A stretch of 64,000 bases of DNA, from positions 185,864 to 249,863 of the forward strand of contig NZ_AYWO01000003.1 of NCBI RefSeq assembly GCF_000502955.1, given 5' to 3'. The translations under genes were made by a program, and so were the position numbers. Positions 55,301 to 63,318 of this stretch are shown here, in pieces (position 1 is the stretch's first letter; each line of letters opens with the position of its first letter). The notes below the pieces were generated by a model. It worked only from the letters and a program-made list of their open reading frames with translations. It made no database searches and had not been told where the DNA came from. Source of the DNA: Mesorhizobium sp. LNHC252B00. GTDB taxonomy: Bacteria > Pseudomonadota > Alphaproteobacteria > Rhizobiales > Rhizobiaceae.

Positions 55301-55994
55301 GGATATCAGGGCCATTGGAACCGGCGTCGAGCGAGGAAATCGCGTCGGCATAGGCCTTGTGGTAACGCAAGGCATCGGCCTCGGTGCGGGCTGCCTCGCC
55401 CAGCATATCGAAGGAATAGAGATAGCCCTTCTGCGTCATTGGCCGGCCGCGCTTGACGGCTTCAGTGATGGTGCGGCCGAGCACGAACTGCTCGCCCATT
55501 TCGCGCATGGCGGCGGCCACTGCCTTGCGGATGACCGGCTCGCCCAACCGCCGCACCATCGAGCGCAGCGTGCCTTCGATGCCGCCCTCGCCTTCATCGA
55601 GGACACGGCCGGTCAGCATCAGCGCCCAGGTCGAGGCGTTGACGAAAATGGAACTCGAGCCGCCCGAATGCGCCGACCAGTCGTGCGGCGCGATCTTGTC
55701 GGCGATGAGGTCGTCCATCGTCTCGGTGTCGGGCACGCGCAACAACGCCTCGGCCAGGCACATCAGCGCCACGCCTTCCTTGGTGGAAAGACCGTAGGCG
55801 GAGAGGAAGACTTCCATCAGCCTTGGATCGGACGATCCACGCACCGCCCGCACCAGATCCGCGGCGCGGGCAGAGATTGCCTTGCGGTCTTTCGCTGAAA
55901 GCCCCGTCGCCTCGGCCAGTCGCTTCACGGCCTCGTCTTCGTCGGGCAGATAGTTGGCGCGGATCTGCTGGCGGATGGCATCAAGCGCTGGCAT
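52383..55994 (-). CDS. putA: bifunctional proline dehydrogenase/P5C dehydrogenase PutA
   Basis: Oxidises proline to glutamate in two steps at the inner membrane face: an FAD proline dehydrogenase, then an NAD-dependent glutamate-semialdehyde dehydrogenase. The 1203-residue protein begins MPALDAIRQQIRANYLPDED, without the ribbon-helix-helix DNA-binding domain of E. coli PutA. The PRODH barrel spans roughly residues 130-480 (GISVKLSALHPRYEVAQKDG; MVRLVKGAYWDTEIKRAQTL). The aldehyde dehydrogenase part has IACISPWNFPLAIFTGQIAA, AETGGLNAMIVDSTALPEQA and the catalytic Cys in FQSAGQRCSALRVLYVQ. The ATG at 55994 fits; a longer reading adds 85 residues overlapping the divergent gene. The divergent AsnC-type regulator next door is its probable activator. 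Confidence 0.97.
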   Translation of the reverse strand: MPALDAIRQQIRANYLPDEDEAVKRLAEATGLSAKDRKAISARAADLVRAVRGSSDPRLMEVFLSAYGLSTKEGVALMCLAEALLRVPDTETMDDLIADKIAPHDWSAHSGGSSSIFVNASTWALMLTGRVLDEGEGGIEGTLRSMVRRLGEPVIRKAVAAAMREMGEQFVLGRTITEAVKRGRPMTQKGYLYSFDMLGEAARTEADALRYHKAYADAISSLDAGSNGPDIRQNHGISVKLSALHPRYEVAQKDGMLPVMAERLLSLALAARHSRMGLNIDAEEADRLDLSLDVIERVLAEPELAGWNGFGVVVQAYGPRAAFAIDWLYALAKKYGRNIMVRLVKGAYWDTEIKRAQTLGLAGYPVFTRKVNTDVSYIACAKKLLGMTDRIYPQFATHNAHTVAAILSMADNRDTFEFQRLHGMGEALHETVRRAEGTRCRIYAPVGAHSDLLAYLVRRLLENGANSSFVHQLTDEDVEPEDIARDPLETVESQGPAANPAIARPSQIFGAGRRNSKGFDITDTMTLAAIDKARAAFVGPDRWHAKPITRAAGYGKQRPIVNPAKPSEVVGTVSEAAAKQVATAVRFAVEAQPAWTKRPVGERAAILNRAADLYEANAVEFFALATREAGKSLADGVAEVREAVDFLRYYATEAANAEAGTQARGAIACISPWNFPLAIFTGQIAAALVTGNSVIAKPAEQTPLIAFRAVELLREAGVPEDVIQLLPGDGPSVGGPLTADPRIAGVCFTGSTEVAKLIEKQLSETAAPDAMLIAETGGLNAMIVDSTALPEQAVRDILASAFQSAGQRCSALRVLYVQKDVEKKMLEMLKGAMEALSVGDPWRISTDVGPVIDDEAQSSIREYCTKMGLQGRLIAKLEAPKVGRFVAPHIFRVKGIEDMEREVFGPVLHVATFDADEIDGVIAAINRKGYGLTFGLHTRIEGRVQHFVDRIHAGNIYVNRNQIGAVVGSQPFGGEGLSGTGPKAGGPHYLRRFRKGPEAGTHLQDGHKVTATELADNLPDPTLGGWSTRPDRIAILRKHLRGKGAAAIGAAAGIDFGQVDLPGPTGEANTLSLSPRGRVLCLGPDGDTLLAQTIQALAAGNAVLAVAPGAPAALSALTGKGLPLAALDGRPDPVEARSLRVDVVAFSGTPEAARVVRKVIANRSGPIVPLVSEVLNPAAYAHERAVCVDTTAAGGNASLLAGA

Positions 55995-56158
55995 GGCGGT
56001 CCCATGGATCGAGCAAAGGGGATCGGGCCGGCGGTCACCGAACCGAATGGCGCAAGCTAGCACAAATGCGAAATTTCGGCCGGTCCAAAGAAATCGACAC
56101 TGCAGCTCATTTGCCCTATCTTGGGCGTCCAGAAATTGACATATGGCCTGAAACTTCG

Positions 56159-56611
56159 ATGACAGAAGACCAATTGGACCGCATCGACAGGAATATCCTG
56201 GCGGCGCTGGCAAGCGATGGCCGGCTGTCCATGTCAGAACTGGCGGCAAAGGTCGGCCTGTCGAAGACGCCCGTCCAGGCGCGGGTGAAGCGGCTGGAAA
56301 AGGAAGGCTACATCAGGGGCTACCAGGCGATCATCGACCGCGAGCGCATGGACGAAGGCCATGTTGCCTTCGTCCAGGTGAAGTTGTCCGACACCCGATC
56401 CGCCGCGCTCGACGCCTTCAACCGATCCGTGCAGGCCGTGCCGGAGATCGAACAATGCCACATGATGGCGTCGAGCTTCGACTATCTGCTGAAGGTTCGC
56501 ACCCGGGATATCGCCGCCTACCGCCGCGTCTTGGGCGAGCGTATTTCAGCCCTGCCCCACGTCGCCCAGACCTCGACCTTCGTGGCAATGGAGACGGTGA
56601 AGGATCGGTAA
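56159..56611 (+). CDS. putR: Lrp/AsnC family regulator PutR
   Basis: Proline-responsive activator of putA in alphaproteobacteria. The 150-residue protein has the AsnC helix-turn-helix (LDRIDRNILAALASDGRLSM, SELAAKVGLSKTPVQARVKR, LEKEGYIRGYQAIIDRERM) and the RAM ligand-binding domain (VAFVQVKLSDTRSAALDAFN, VPEIEQCHMMASSFDYLLKV). It is divergent from putA across 164 bases. The N-terminus is clear because the upstream in-frame extension enters the promoter. Its stop is next to the stop of the convergent peroxidase gene (one-base gap). Confidence 0.93.
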   Translation: MTEDQLDRIDRNILAALASDGRLSMSELAAKVGLSKTPVQARVKRLEKEGYIRGYQAIIDRERMDEGHVAFVQVKLSDTRSAALDAFNRSVQAVPEIEQCHMMASSFDYLLKVRTRDIAAYRRVLGERISALPHVAQTSTFVAMETVKDR

Positions 56612-56612
56612 C

Positions 56613-57812
56613 TCACTCCGAAAGCGTCTTCAGGAACGCCACCAGCGCCGCACGTTCATGATCCGACAGCTCCAGCGGATGAATTTCGGACGTACCCTCC
56701 ACGCTAGGGGCCGCCTTGGCGTAGTGCGCCACCACTTCGTCGAGCGACGAAAACTGCCCGGCATGCATGTAGGGCGGCCGCGTTGCGGCTCCGCGCAGCG
56801 ACGGTGTCTTGTAGGCGCGGATGAGTTGCGGCGCATCCTTGACCATGAAGCGCAGTTCGCCACAGGCGGTGGCGTCGCCATCGCGATAGGCGCCGAAGCA
56901 GTTGAACGGGTCGGCTTCGACTTGGCGCACGGCATCGATGCGGCCGCGATCTGGCGGCAGGCCCGCAACGGGCGGCACGCCGGTGTTGTGAAAACCGTTG
57001 TCGGTGAAGCGCGGGCCGTTGTGGCAGGTCACGCAATTGGCCTTGCCGATGAACAGTTTTAGCCCAAGGATCTCCTCCTTCGAAAAAACAGCGTCGCCTT
57101 TCGGCTCGGCGCCGGTGACGAGGTCCATCGCAAAGCGGTCGAAGCGCGTCGGCGCTGGCTCGATCGATCGTTCGAAAGCGGCGATCGCCTTGCCGATATT
57201 GGCAAAGACGCCGTTGATGGCGTCACGCTGCACGCCGCTCATCGCGTCCCAAACAGCCTTCTCAGCATCGTTTCCAAGCGGGCTGGCATTCGACGGCATG
57301 TCGGAAAAATCGGGCAGCGGCCCGAAGATGCGCTCGTAGCGTTCGCCGAAGCGCGCCTTGATGTAATGGGCGTAGGCAGCGCGGTTTCCTGCCTGCTCCA
57401 GTGGATTTTCGAGCGGTGTTAGCGCTTGCGCCCACAGGCTATCGCGGCGGCCGTCCCAGAAGAACCAGGGATCGCGCGCCACTCCGGCCAGCGGCATGGT
57501 GCGCCGGTTGGTGTGGCCGACGCCGACGGCTTGTGGCAGGTCGTCCTGGAATTGCCGGTCGATCTTATGGCAGGTCGAACAGGATACCGTGCCATCACGG
57601 CTCATGCCCTGATCGAAAAACAGCGTCGAACCGAGTGCGGCGGCGGCCGGCACGTCGGCAAAGCGGTTGGTGGTGTCGGGCTTGGGCGGCGGCAGTGAGG
57701 ACAGCGCCAGCGAGGCGATGGTCTTCTTCTCGGCGTCGGAGAAGTCAGGCTCGCCGCAACCGGCAAGCATAACGGCAACCATCATTGCCAGAAAACGTGA
57801 AAGCCACCTCAT
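56613..57812 (-). CDS. lipoprotein di-heme cytochrome c peroxidase (MauG/CcpA family)
   Basis: Predicted envelope di-heme enzyme, 399 residues. The signal is of lipoprotein type (MRWLSRFLAMMVAVMLAGC, lipobox LAGC with Cys19), so the protein is membrane-anchored. Two heme c sites are present: CSTCHKIDRQFQDD near residue 80 and NCVTCHNGPRFTDNGFHNTG near residue 262. TPLENPLEQAGNRAAYAHYI and RPPYMHAGQFSSLDEVVAHY, with the axial Met/His region, complete the family. This group includes true peroxidases and MauG-like protein-modifying enzymes; activity cannot be decided here. It lies seven bases after a FixH/YtkA-like gene on the same strand, and the two probably form one operon. Confidence 0.92.
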   Translation of the reverse strand: MRWLSRFLAMMVAVMLAGCGEPDFSDAEKKTIASLALSSLPPPKPDTTNRFADVPAAAALGSTLFFDQGMSRDGTVSCSTCHKIDRQFQDDLPQAVGVGHTNRRTMPLAGVARDPWFFWDGRRDSLWAQALTPLENPLEQAGNRAAYAHYIKARFGERYERIFGPLPDFSDMPSNASPLGNDAEKAVWDAMSGVQRDAINGVFANIGKAIAAFERSIEPAPTRFDRFAMDLVTGAEPKGDAVFSKEEILGLKLFIGKANCVTCHNGPRFTDNGFHNTGVPPVAGLPPDRGRIDAVRQVEADPFNCFGAYRDGDATACGELRFMVKDAPQLIRAYKTPSLRGAATRPPYMHAGQFSSLDEVVAHYAKAAPSVEGTSEIHPLELSDHERAALVAFLKTLSE

Positions 57813-57819
57813 TTCTCGC

Positions 57820-58269
57820 TCACAGCACCACATTGAAGAGCACGGTGTCGGAGCCGGCATTGGCCGAAATGGCGAAATGCAGCTGCCACCAGCCGCTCAT
57901 GGTGAACTTCACCCCCTCTATGCGATAGCGTCCGTCGCCGAGATAGTCGGTCGCCTGCGGGCTGGTTGGCAGGCCATGACTGTGCAGCGGCATGCCACCG
58001 GAGATCGTGATCGCGGCCCCCTCGACCGGAGTTCCAGACTTTGTCTTCAGCGTCAGCAGCCACGATTGCAGCTGGCCTTGCCGCACAACGCCCCGCTCCG
58101 GCAAGAAACTAGCCACGAATAGCCCGTTGTCGGTGTTCTTCGTGCGCGAAACATCCGGGCCGGCAGGGTGCGACGACCGCGGCGCCGTCAGATAGACCAC
58201 CGCGAGAATTCCGACCAGCAAGGCAGCCAGACCAAAACCTGCGAGAAGATAGCGCCATATCGATGCCAA
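57820..58269 (-). CDS. FixH/YtkA-like membrane-anchored protein
   Basis: Predicted periplasmic beta-sandwich domain anchored by one N-terminal helix, 149 residues. From a TTG at 58269 (GAGGAAA six bases upstream) the product reads LASIWRYLLAGFGLAALLVG, a membrane anchor. The periplasmic part contains FVASFLPERGVVRQGQLQSW, SGGMPLHSHGLPTSPQATDY and VKFTMSGWWQLHFAISANAG. The M-P-x-H-x-H-G-L-P pattern is that of YtkA-like/FixH domains, which are linked to copper handling or oxidase assembly. Starts further upstream would enter the kinase leader on the other strand. It is operonic with the di-heme protein, suggesting that it matures or partners that enzyme. Confidence 0.75.
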   Translation of the reverse strand: MASIWRYLLAGFGLAALLVGILAVVYLTAPRSSHPAGPDVSRTKNTDNGLFVASFLPERGVVRQGQLQSWLLTLKTKSGTPVEGAAITISGGMPLHSHGLPTSPQATDYLGDGRYRIEGVKFTMSGWWQLHFAISANAGSDTVLFNVVL

Positions 58270-58419
58270 ACCGTTTCCTCTTCTGCAGACAACGCTCTGC
58301 CGGACGGATCGCATCCCGCCAGCTGTGGGAAAACGCCATGGCGGAAAAAACCCTGCTTGCCAAGCATGGCGCTGCCGGTGGCAAAAAGCTACAGCAGCGA
58401 GATCACTGGAGGATTGCAG

Positions 58420-59340
58420 ATGGCGGGAAACGGCGTCGCCTCGATCGGCGAATGCATGCTCGAACTGTCGGGTCAGACGGGACCAAACTGGCGCATGGGC
58501 TTTGCCGGCGACACGTTCAACACGCTTTGGGCACTGCACGCGTTGAGCACTGAGCGGCCCGCAACCTATGTCTCGGCCTTCGGCGACGATCCGTTTTCCC
58601 AAGGCCAAATCGGCTTCTTCGCGGAAAACGGCATCGGCATCGGCTCCAGCCCCATCATAGCGGGGGCGCGACCGGGTCTCTATGCCATCACGCTCACCGG
58701 CGCCGAGCGCTCCTTCACGTACTGGCGTTCCGACGCTGCTGCCCGGCAGCTTGCCTCGGATCCTGCAGCACTATCGAAAAACCTGGAAAATCAGGCCCTT
58801 GTCTATTTCAGCGGCATCACTTTGGCAATTCTGAGCGAGGCCGCGCGCACCACATTGCTGGCGGCTGTCGCCAAGGCGCGGGCAGCCGGCTCGACTGTCG
58901 CGTTCGATCCCAATTACCGGCCGCGGCTTTGGCGCAATCGCGAGGAGGCGCAGGCCGCGATCGCCGAAGCCCTTGTCGTCACCGATATCGCACTGCCGAC
59001 CTACCCCGACGAGCAGATGCTGTTTGGTGATAAAACACCGCGGGCGACGGCCGAGCGGCTCGGGCAACTCGTCGGTGAGGTCGTCGTCAAGAATGGCGAA
59101 GCGCCGGCACTGATTGCCCAAGGAGAAACGCTGTGCGAGGTCCCGGCGATCCATGTCGCCGACCCCGTCGATACGACCGGCGCAGGCGATTCGTTCAACG
59201 GCGGTTATCTTGCGGCTCGTCTTGCCGGCCATGAGGCGCTGGAAGCCGCACGCCGTGCCCATCGCGTCGCCGCCGCCGTGGTGCAGGTGCGCGGCGCACT
59301 GGCGCCGTTCGAGACGCTGCGAAACGCTTTCGAAGGCTAA
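58420..59340 (+). CDS. kdgK: PfkB-type sugar kinase, probably 2-keto-3-deoxygluconate kinase
   Basis: Predicted cytoplasmic kinase for KDG or a related sugar acid, 306 residues. The ribokinase-fold signatures are GVASIGECMLELSGQTGPNW at the N-terminus, with NWRMGFAGDTFNTLWALHAL typical of the KDG kinase branch, then VAFDPNYRPRLWRNREEAQA. The PfkB C-terminal signature is PVDTTGAGDSFNGGYLAARL, including the catalytic Asp. GGAGG precedes the ATG at 58420, and any longer reading is non-homologous. It is divergent from the FixH/YtkA-like gene and convergent with aldose epimerase, from which it is separated by a 143-base palindromic element. No other hexuronate genes are in view. Confidence 0.88.
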   Translation: MAGNGVASIGECMLELSGQTGPNWRMGFAGDTFNTLWALHALSTERPATYVSAFGDDPFSQGQIGFFAENGIGIGSSPIIAGARPGLYAITLTGAERSFTYWRSDAAARQLASDPAALSKNLENQALVYFSGITLAILSEAARTTLLAAVAKARAAGSTVAFDPNYRPRLWRNREEAQAAIAEALVVTDIALPTYPDEQMLFGDKTPRATAERLGQLVGEVVVKNGEAPALIAQGETLCEVPAIHVADPVDTTGAGDSFNGGYLAARLAGHEALEAARRAHRVAAAVVQVRGALAPFETLRNAFEG

Positions 59341-59482
59341 GGTCCGGTGAGATTCAGGTCAGGCCAAGCCGAAAACAGCAGGTTCCGAGAACCGGAGCGG
59401 ACGTCCTTTTTGGGAATATGAGCACCGGAAGCGCAGGAAACGGCTGTTTGCAGGCCGGTCTCACCTGAATATCGGCGGACCT
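59340..59482. repeat. 143-bp palindromic element filling the kdgK-galM gap
   Basis: Terminal arms 59340-59359 and 59463-59482 match as inverted repeats at 17 of 20 positions. Inner segments also pair (AAAACAGC with GCTGTTTG; AACCGGAG-type with CACCGGAA-type words), so the whole element is one long imperfect hairpin. It spans exactly from the kdgK stop codon to the galM stop codon. It may be a mobile repeat of MITE type or a bidirectional terminator. Confidence 0.65.
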
Positions 59483-60504
59483 TAAGGCAGGCGGAAGCGA
59501 TACTCCGTCACATGATGATAGATCGCGCCCGGCCACAAGGTTGCCTGCGGGAAGTAGGGCCGGTTCGGCGCATCCGGCCATATCTGCGGCTCCAGGCAGA
59601 AACCGCAAAAGGCCTTGTAGTTGCGGCCTTCGAGGCCGGTACGCAGCGTCACGTACTGGCCGGTATAGAGCTGAACGCCGGGCTCGGTGGTCCAGACTTC
59701 CATCTCGACACCGGAACTGGCGCCTTGCGTCCATGCCGCCTGCTTGAGCGGTCCACGTGACGCGGCAAGGCAAAAATTCTGGTCGTAGGGCAGTTGCTCG
59801 CCCTCGATCTCCATGCGCAAGGGCCGCGCCTGGCGGAAATCGAACGGCGTGCCGTCAACCGGCTTGACCACCCCGGTCGGGATCATGTCGCCATCGACCG
59901 GCAGATAGGCACCGGCATTCAGCATCATCCTGTGGTCGAGAATGTCGCCGGCGCCGCCATCATCCAGGTTGAAATAGGAATGCTGGGTGAGATTGCACAG
60001 CGTCGGCTCCTCGCAGGTGGCAGTCAGCTCGACACTGAGCGTGCCCGGGATCTTCAGCCGATAGGTGCAGGTGACGTCGAGCGCGCCGGGAAAGCCCATC
60101 GAGCCATCGGGGTCATGCAGCGTCAGGGTGACGAAATCCCTGCCATGCAGCGAAACCGTCCACGGCCTGTGGGAATAGCCCTGCGAGCCGCCATGCAACG
60201 TATGTTTCCCGAGGAAATTTTGCTCGGTCTGATAGCGACTGCCGGCGATGGTGAAACGGCCATCGCGGATGCGGTTGGCATAGCGGCCGACGACCGCGCC
60301 GAAGAAGGCCCTATCGGTCTCATAGGATCCCAGATTGTCATAGCCGAGCACCAACGGCGCATCGTGCCCGGTTAGGCGCAGATCCTGGATGATCGCTCCC
60401 AGGCCAAGGATGTTGGCAGTGATGCCGCCGCCCCTGATCGTGAAGCGACGCACCGCCTCGCCTGCCTGCGTCGTACCGAAAACCTCGCCGTCCTTCATCG
60501 CCAT
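59482..60504 (-). CDS. galM: aldose 1-epimerase
   Basis: Interconverts alpha and beta anomers of aldoses such as galactose, glucose or arabinose. The 340-residue protein has the family signatures GGGITANILGLGAIIQDLRL, VVGRYANRIRDGRFTIAGSR, NFLGKHTLHGGSQGYSHRPW with the catalytic His, LCNLTQHSYFNLDDGGAGDI with the second His, and the catalytic Glu in FCGFCLEPQIWPDAPNRPYF. The ATG at 60504 (or 60498, two codons later) matches the family N-terminus; a longer reading has no support. It is convergent with kdgK and follows gabD on the same strand by 85 bases. Confidence 0.95.
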   Translation of the reverse strand: MAMKDGEVFGTTQAGEAVRRFTIRGGGITANILGLGAIIQDLRLTGHDAPLVLGYDNLGSYETDRAFFGAVVGRYANRIRDGRFTIAGSRYQTEQNFLGKHTLHGGSQGYSHRPWTVSLHGRDFVTLTLHDPDGSMGFPGALDVTCTYRLKIPGTLSVELTATCEEPTLCNLTQHSYFNLDDGGAGDILDHRMMLNAGAYLPVDGDMIPTGVVKPVDGTPFDFRQARPLRMEIEGEQLPYDQNFCLAASRGPLKQAAWTQGASSGVEMEVWTTEPGVQLYTGQYVTLRTGLEGRNYKAFCGFCLEPQIWPDAPNRPYFPQATLWPGAIYHHVTEYRFRLP

Positions 60505-60589
60505 GCCCGCAAATGCCAGTTGATCCAGTCGGCTGGTTTCCCGCACAAAACGGGCAGGCCATCGGCCTCCCCATCTCAGGAATAGATTA

Positions 60590-62047
60590 TCAGAGGCCGA
60601 GGCCGCCAATGCAGACATATTTGGTATCGAGATAATCCTCGATGCCCTGATGTCCGCCTTCCTTGCCGAGGCCGGATTCCTTGACGCCGCCGAACGGAGC
60701 TTCCGGTGTGGTGATAAGGCCTTCATTGACGCCGACCATGCCGTATTTCAGTCCTTCCATGACGCGGAAGGCGCGGCCGAGATCGCCGGTGTAGAAATAG
60801 CAGGCGAGACCGAATTCGGTGTCGTTGGCGAGCGCGACGGCTTCCTCTTCGGTGTCGAACTTGAACACCGGTGCCACCGGGCCAAAGATCTCTTCCTTCA
60901 TGAAGCGCATCTTGGGTGTCGCGTTGGCGATGACCGTCGGCTGGAAGAAGGAACCGCCGAGCGCATGGCGCTTGCCGCCGGCGACGACCTTGCCGCCCTT
61001 GGACGTCGCGTCGGCGATCAGTTCCTCGACCTTCTCGACCGCCTTCTCGTCGATCAGCGGTCCCTGCTGCACGCCGTCCTCGAGGCCGGAACCGACCTTC
61101 AGCCCGTTGCTGGCGGCGGCGAGCTTCTCGACGAATTTGTCATAGACGCCAGACTGAACCAGGAAGCGGTTGGTGCAAACGCAGGTCTGACCGGAATTGC
61201 GATACTTGGCGGTGATCGCACCGGCGACGGCACGATCGAGGTCGGCGTCGTCGAAGACGATGAACGGCGCGTTGCCGCCGAGTTCCATCGACACCTTCTT
61301 GACGGTGACCGACGACTTCTGAATGAGAAGCTTTCCGACCTCGGTCGAGCCGGTGAAGGTGATCTTCGACACCAGCGGATTTGCGCAGATCTCGTCGCCG
61401 ATCTCATTGGCCGAGCCGGTCAGGATGTTGATGACGCCCTTCGGGAAACCGACTTCCTCGGCGAGCGCGCCCCAGGCAAGACCCGAGTAAGGCGTCTGCG
61501 AGGCGGGCTTTACCACCGCGGTGCAGCCGGCGGCGAGCGCCGGGCCGAGTTTGCGGGCCAGCATCGAGGACGGAAAATTCCACGGCGTGATGGCGGCGAT
61601 GACGCCAACCGGCTCCTTGGTCACCAGGATGCGGCGGTCCGCCCACGGCGATGGTACCACGTCGCCATAGGTGCGGCGACCTTCCTCGGCGAACCACAGG
61701 ACATAGGATGCGGCGGAGCCGATCTCGCCCTTCGATTCGAACAGCGACTTTCCCTGCTCGATGGTCAGCAGCTCGGCCAGCACGTCCTGGCTGTCCATCA
61801 TCGCGTCGTGCAACTTGCGCAGCAGCTTCGAGCGCTCGAGCGCAGTCGTCTTCCGCCAACTCTTGAAAGCTTCTGCGGCGGCTTCGATGGCGCGGCGGGT
61901 CTCGGCCTTGCCCGACTTCGGTACAGTGCCGATCTTGAGGCCGGTGGCCGGATTGTTGACGTCGACCGTCTGGCCGCTGTCGGCCTGCACCCATTCGCCG
62001 TTGATGAGATTGGCCTGCCGCATGAAATGGCTGGTTTTCTGAAGCAT
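60590..62047 (-). CDS. gabD: NADP-dependent succinate-semialdehyde dehydrogenase
   Basis: Oxidises succinate semialdehyde to succinate, the last step of GABA breakdown; it may also accept glutarate semialdehyde. The 485-residue protein is a close GabD type: INGEWVQADSGQTVDVNNPA, GVIAAITPWNFPSSMLARKL, the Rossmann loop ITFTGSTEVGKLLIQKSS, the general-base Glu in VSMELGGNAPFIVFDDADL and the nucleophile Cys in NSGQTCVCTNRFLVQ. The ending APFGGVKESGLGKEGGHQGI is characteristic. The ATG at 62047 opens the family's N-terminal helix; the inner ATG at MRQANLI is an alternative. No gabT is nearby. Confidence 0.96.
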   Translation of the reverse strand: MLQKTSHFMRQANLINGEWVQADSGQTVDVNNPATGLKIGTVPKSGKAETRRAIEAAAEAFKSWRKTTALERSKLLRKLHDAMMDSQDVLAELLTIEQGKSLFESKGEIGSAASYVLWFAEEGRRTYGDVVPSPWADRRILVTKEPVGVIAAITPWNFPSSMLARKLGPALAAGCTAVVKPASQTPYSGLAWGALAEEVGFPKGVINILTGSANEIGDEICANPLVSKITFTGSTEVGKLLIQKSSVTVKKVSMELGGNAPFIVFDDADLDRAVAGAITAKYRNSGQTCVCTNRFLVQSGVYDKFVEKLAAASNGLKVGSGLEDGVQQGPLIDEKAVEKVEELIADATSKGGKVVAGGKRHALGGSFFQPTVIANATPKMRFMKEEIFGPVAPVFKFDTEEEAVALANDTEFGLACYFYTGDLGRAFRVMEGLKYGMVGVNEGLITTPEAPFGGVKESGLGKEGGHQGIEDYLDTKYVCIGGLGL

Positions 62048-62272
62048 GGTCTATCCTCCGTTCGGCACTGACGGCCGGTCTGTGAAGTCTTCGGTGAGCG
62101 CGCGCCATGGACTGAAGCCCGCACGCCGGAGCCATTGCTCTTTACCTAGGGCAAGGCCCGCAAGCAATCGCTACATGGCATATAGGGGTTGGGCCAGTCG
62201 GGGGCGAGAGCAGGCTCGCTTATGAGATGCCGATCGCAGGCGGGCATCGCCCGAAAATCGGCACACATGGTA

Positions 62273-63220
62273 TCAGAAAACGTGGAGCACCACCGTCAGC
62301 CAGAAAGCGGTGGTGATGGCGGCGCAGGCGGTCGCGATGATCATCTGGTTCGACGCCAACGCCTGGCCCGTGTTAAACTGCACCGCGATCAGATAGGAAT
62401 TGACGCCGGATGGCATCGCGGCAACCATCACCGCCACCTTGGCAGTCAAGGGCGGCAGGCCGAGCAGCCAGACGAAGGCGAGGACCAGCGCCGGCATCAG
62501 GAACAGCTTCAACGCCGAAAGCACCAGCGCCGGCCTGATATTGCCCGAAATGCCGAAGCGGCGCAGGCTGAGCCCCATGGCGAACAACGCCACCGGCCCC
62601 GCCGTACCGGCCAATGCATCGACCAGGCGCATGGCGACATCAGGCAGCGGCGCACCTGTGATGCGCCATGCAAGTCCTGCCAGAATGCCGATGATCAACG
62701 GATTCATGAAAAGCCGCTTGAGGAAGCTATGGATAACGCGCAACGGATGCACCGGTTCGCCGCTGGCGCGCCCGAAGGCTTCGAACAACACGATCGAGGC
62801 CATCAGCATGATCGGCAGATGCACTGACACCAGCAACGACAGTACCTCGAAACCATCCGCTCCGAATATGCCGAGGATAAAGGGGGCGCCGAGCAGCACG
62901 ATATTGGAAAAGGCCGACGAAACTCCGCCGACGACGCCGGCGCGTGCATCTCGCCCGAATATCCGCCTGGTGACGAGATGCCCGGCGGCCCAGGTGATTG
63001 CCACGGCCGCGAAATAGGCGCCCCACAGCGACCAAGGTGCCACTCCGTGGAAATCCGCGTTCACCATGGTCTGGAACAACAGCAGCGGCATCGCTACGCT
63101 CACCGCAAAATCGGCTATGCCCTCGCCGCTCGCCGGCTTCAGATAGCCGGTAAACCCGGCGAGATAGCCGAGCGCGACAAGACTGAAGACAAAAAGGACG
63201 GTTTCGGTGAGCGGAGACAT
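62273..63220 (-). CDS. AEC (auxin efflux carrier) family transporter
   Basis: Inner-membrane permease with ten membrane segments, 315 residues. The N-terminal repeat contains ETVLFVFSLVALGYLAGFTG, ADFAVSVAMPLLLFQTMVNA and GVSSAFSNIVLLGAPFILGI. The second repeat contains MNPLIIGILAGLAWRITGAP, GPVALFAMGLSLRRFGISGN and VMVAAMPSGVNSYLIAVQFN, typical of MdcF/YfdV-like proteins for organic acids. The ATG at 63220 gives the family length; a longer reading adds 12 residues. The substrate is unknown. It is divergent from the caspase-like gene at the window end. Confidence 0.92.
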   Translation of the reverse strand: MSPLTETVLFVFSLVALGYLAGFTGYLKPASGEGIADFAVSVAMPLLLFQTMVNADFHGVAPWSLWGAYFAAVAITWAAGHLVTRRIFGRDARAGVVGGVSSAFSNIVLLGAPFILGIFGADGFEVLSLLVSVHLPIMLMASIVLFEAFGRASGEPVHPLRVIHSFLKRLFMNPLIIGILAGLAWRITGAPLPDVAMRLVDALAGTAGPVALFAMGLSLRRFGISGNIRPALVLSALKLFLMPALVLAFVWLLGLPPLTAKVAVMVAAMPSGVNSYLIAVQFNTGQALASNQMIIATACAAITTAFWLTVVLHVF

Positions 63221-63318
63221 TTTTCCCGTGATAGGCGAGCCATGGTCGCGGCGCAATCGCGCCCGAATTTGATCATCGTCGGCTGGCAGGCTTATAGAGG
63301 GTTTGAAGCATCGGGCGG

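Noticed and set aside
54648..55898. 416-codon plus-strand frame inside putA
   Set aside because: It mirrors the minus-strand PutA reading frame, which holds all PRODH motifs.
60650..62071. 473-codon plus-strand frame opposite gabD
   Set aside because: It is a shadow of the aldehyde dehydrogenase gene; catalytic Glu and Cys motifs are on the minus strand.
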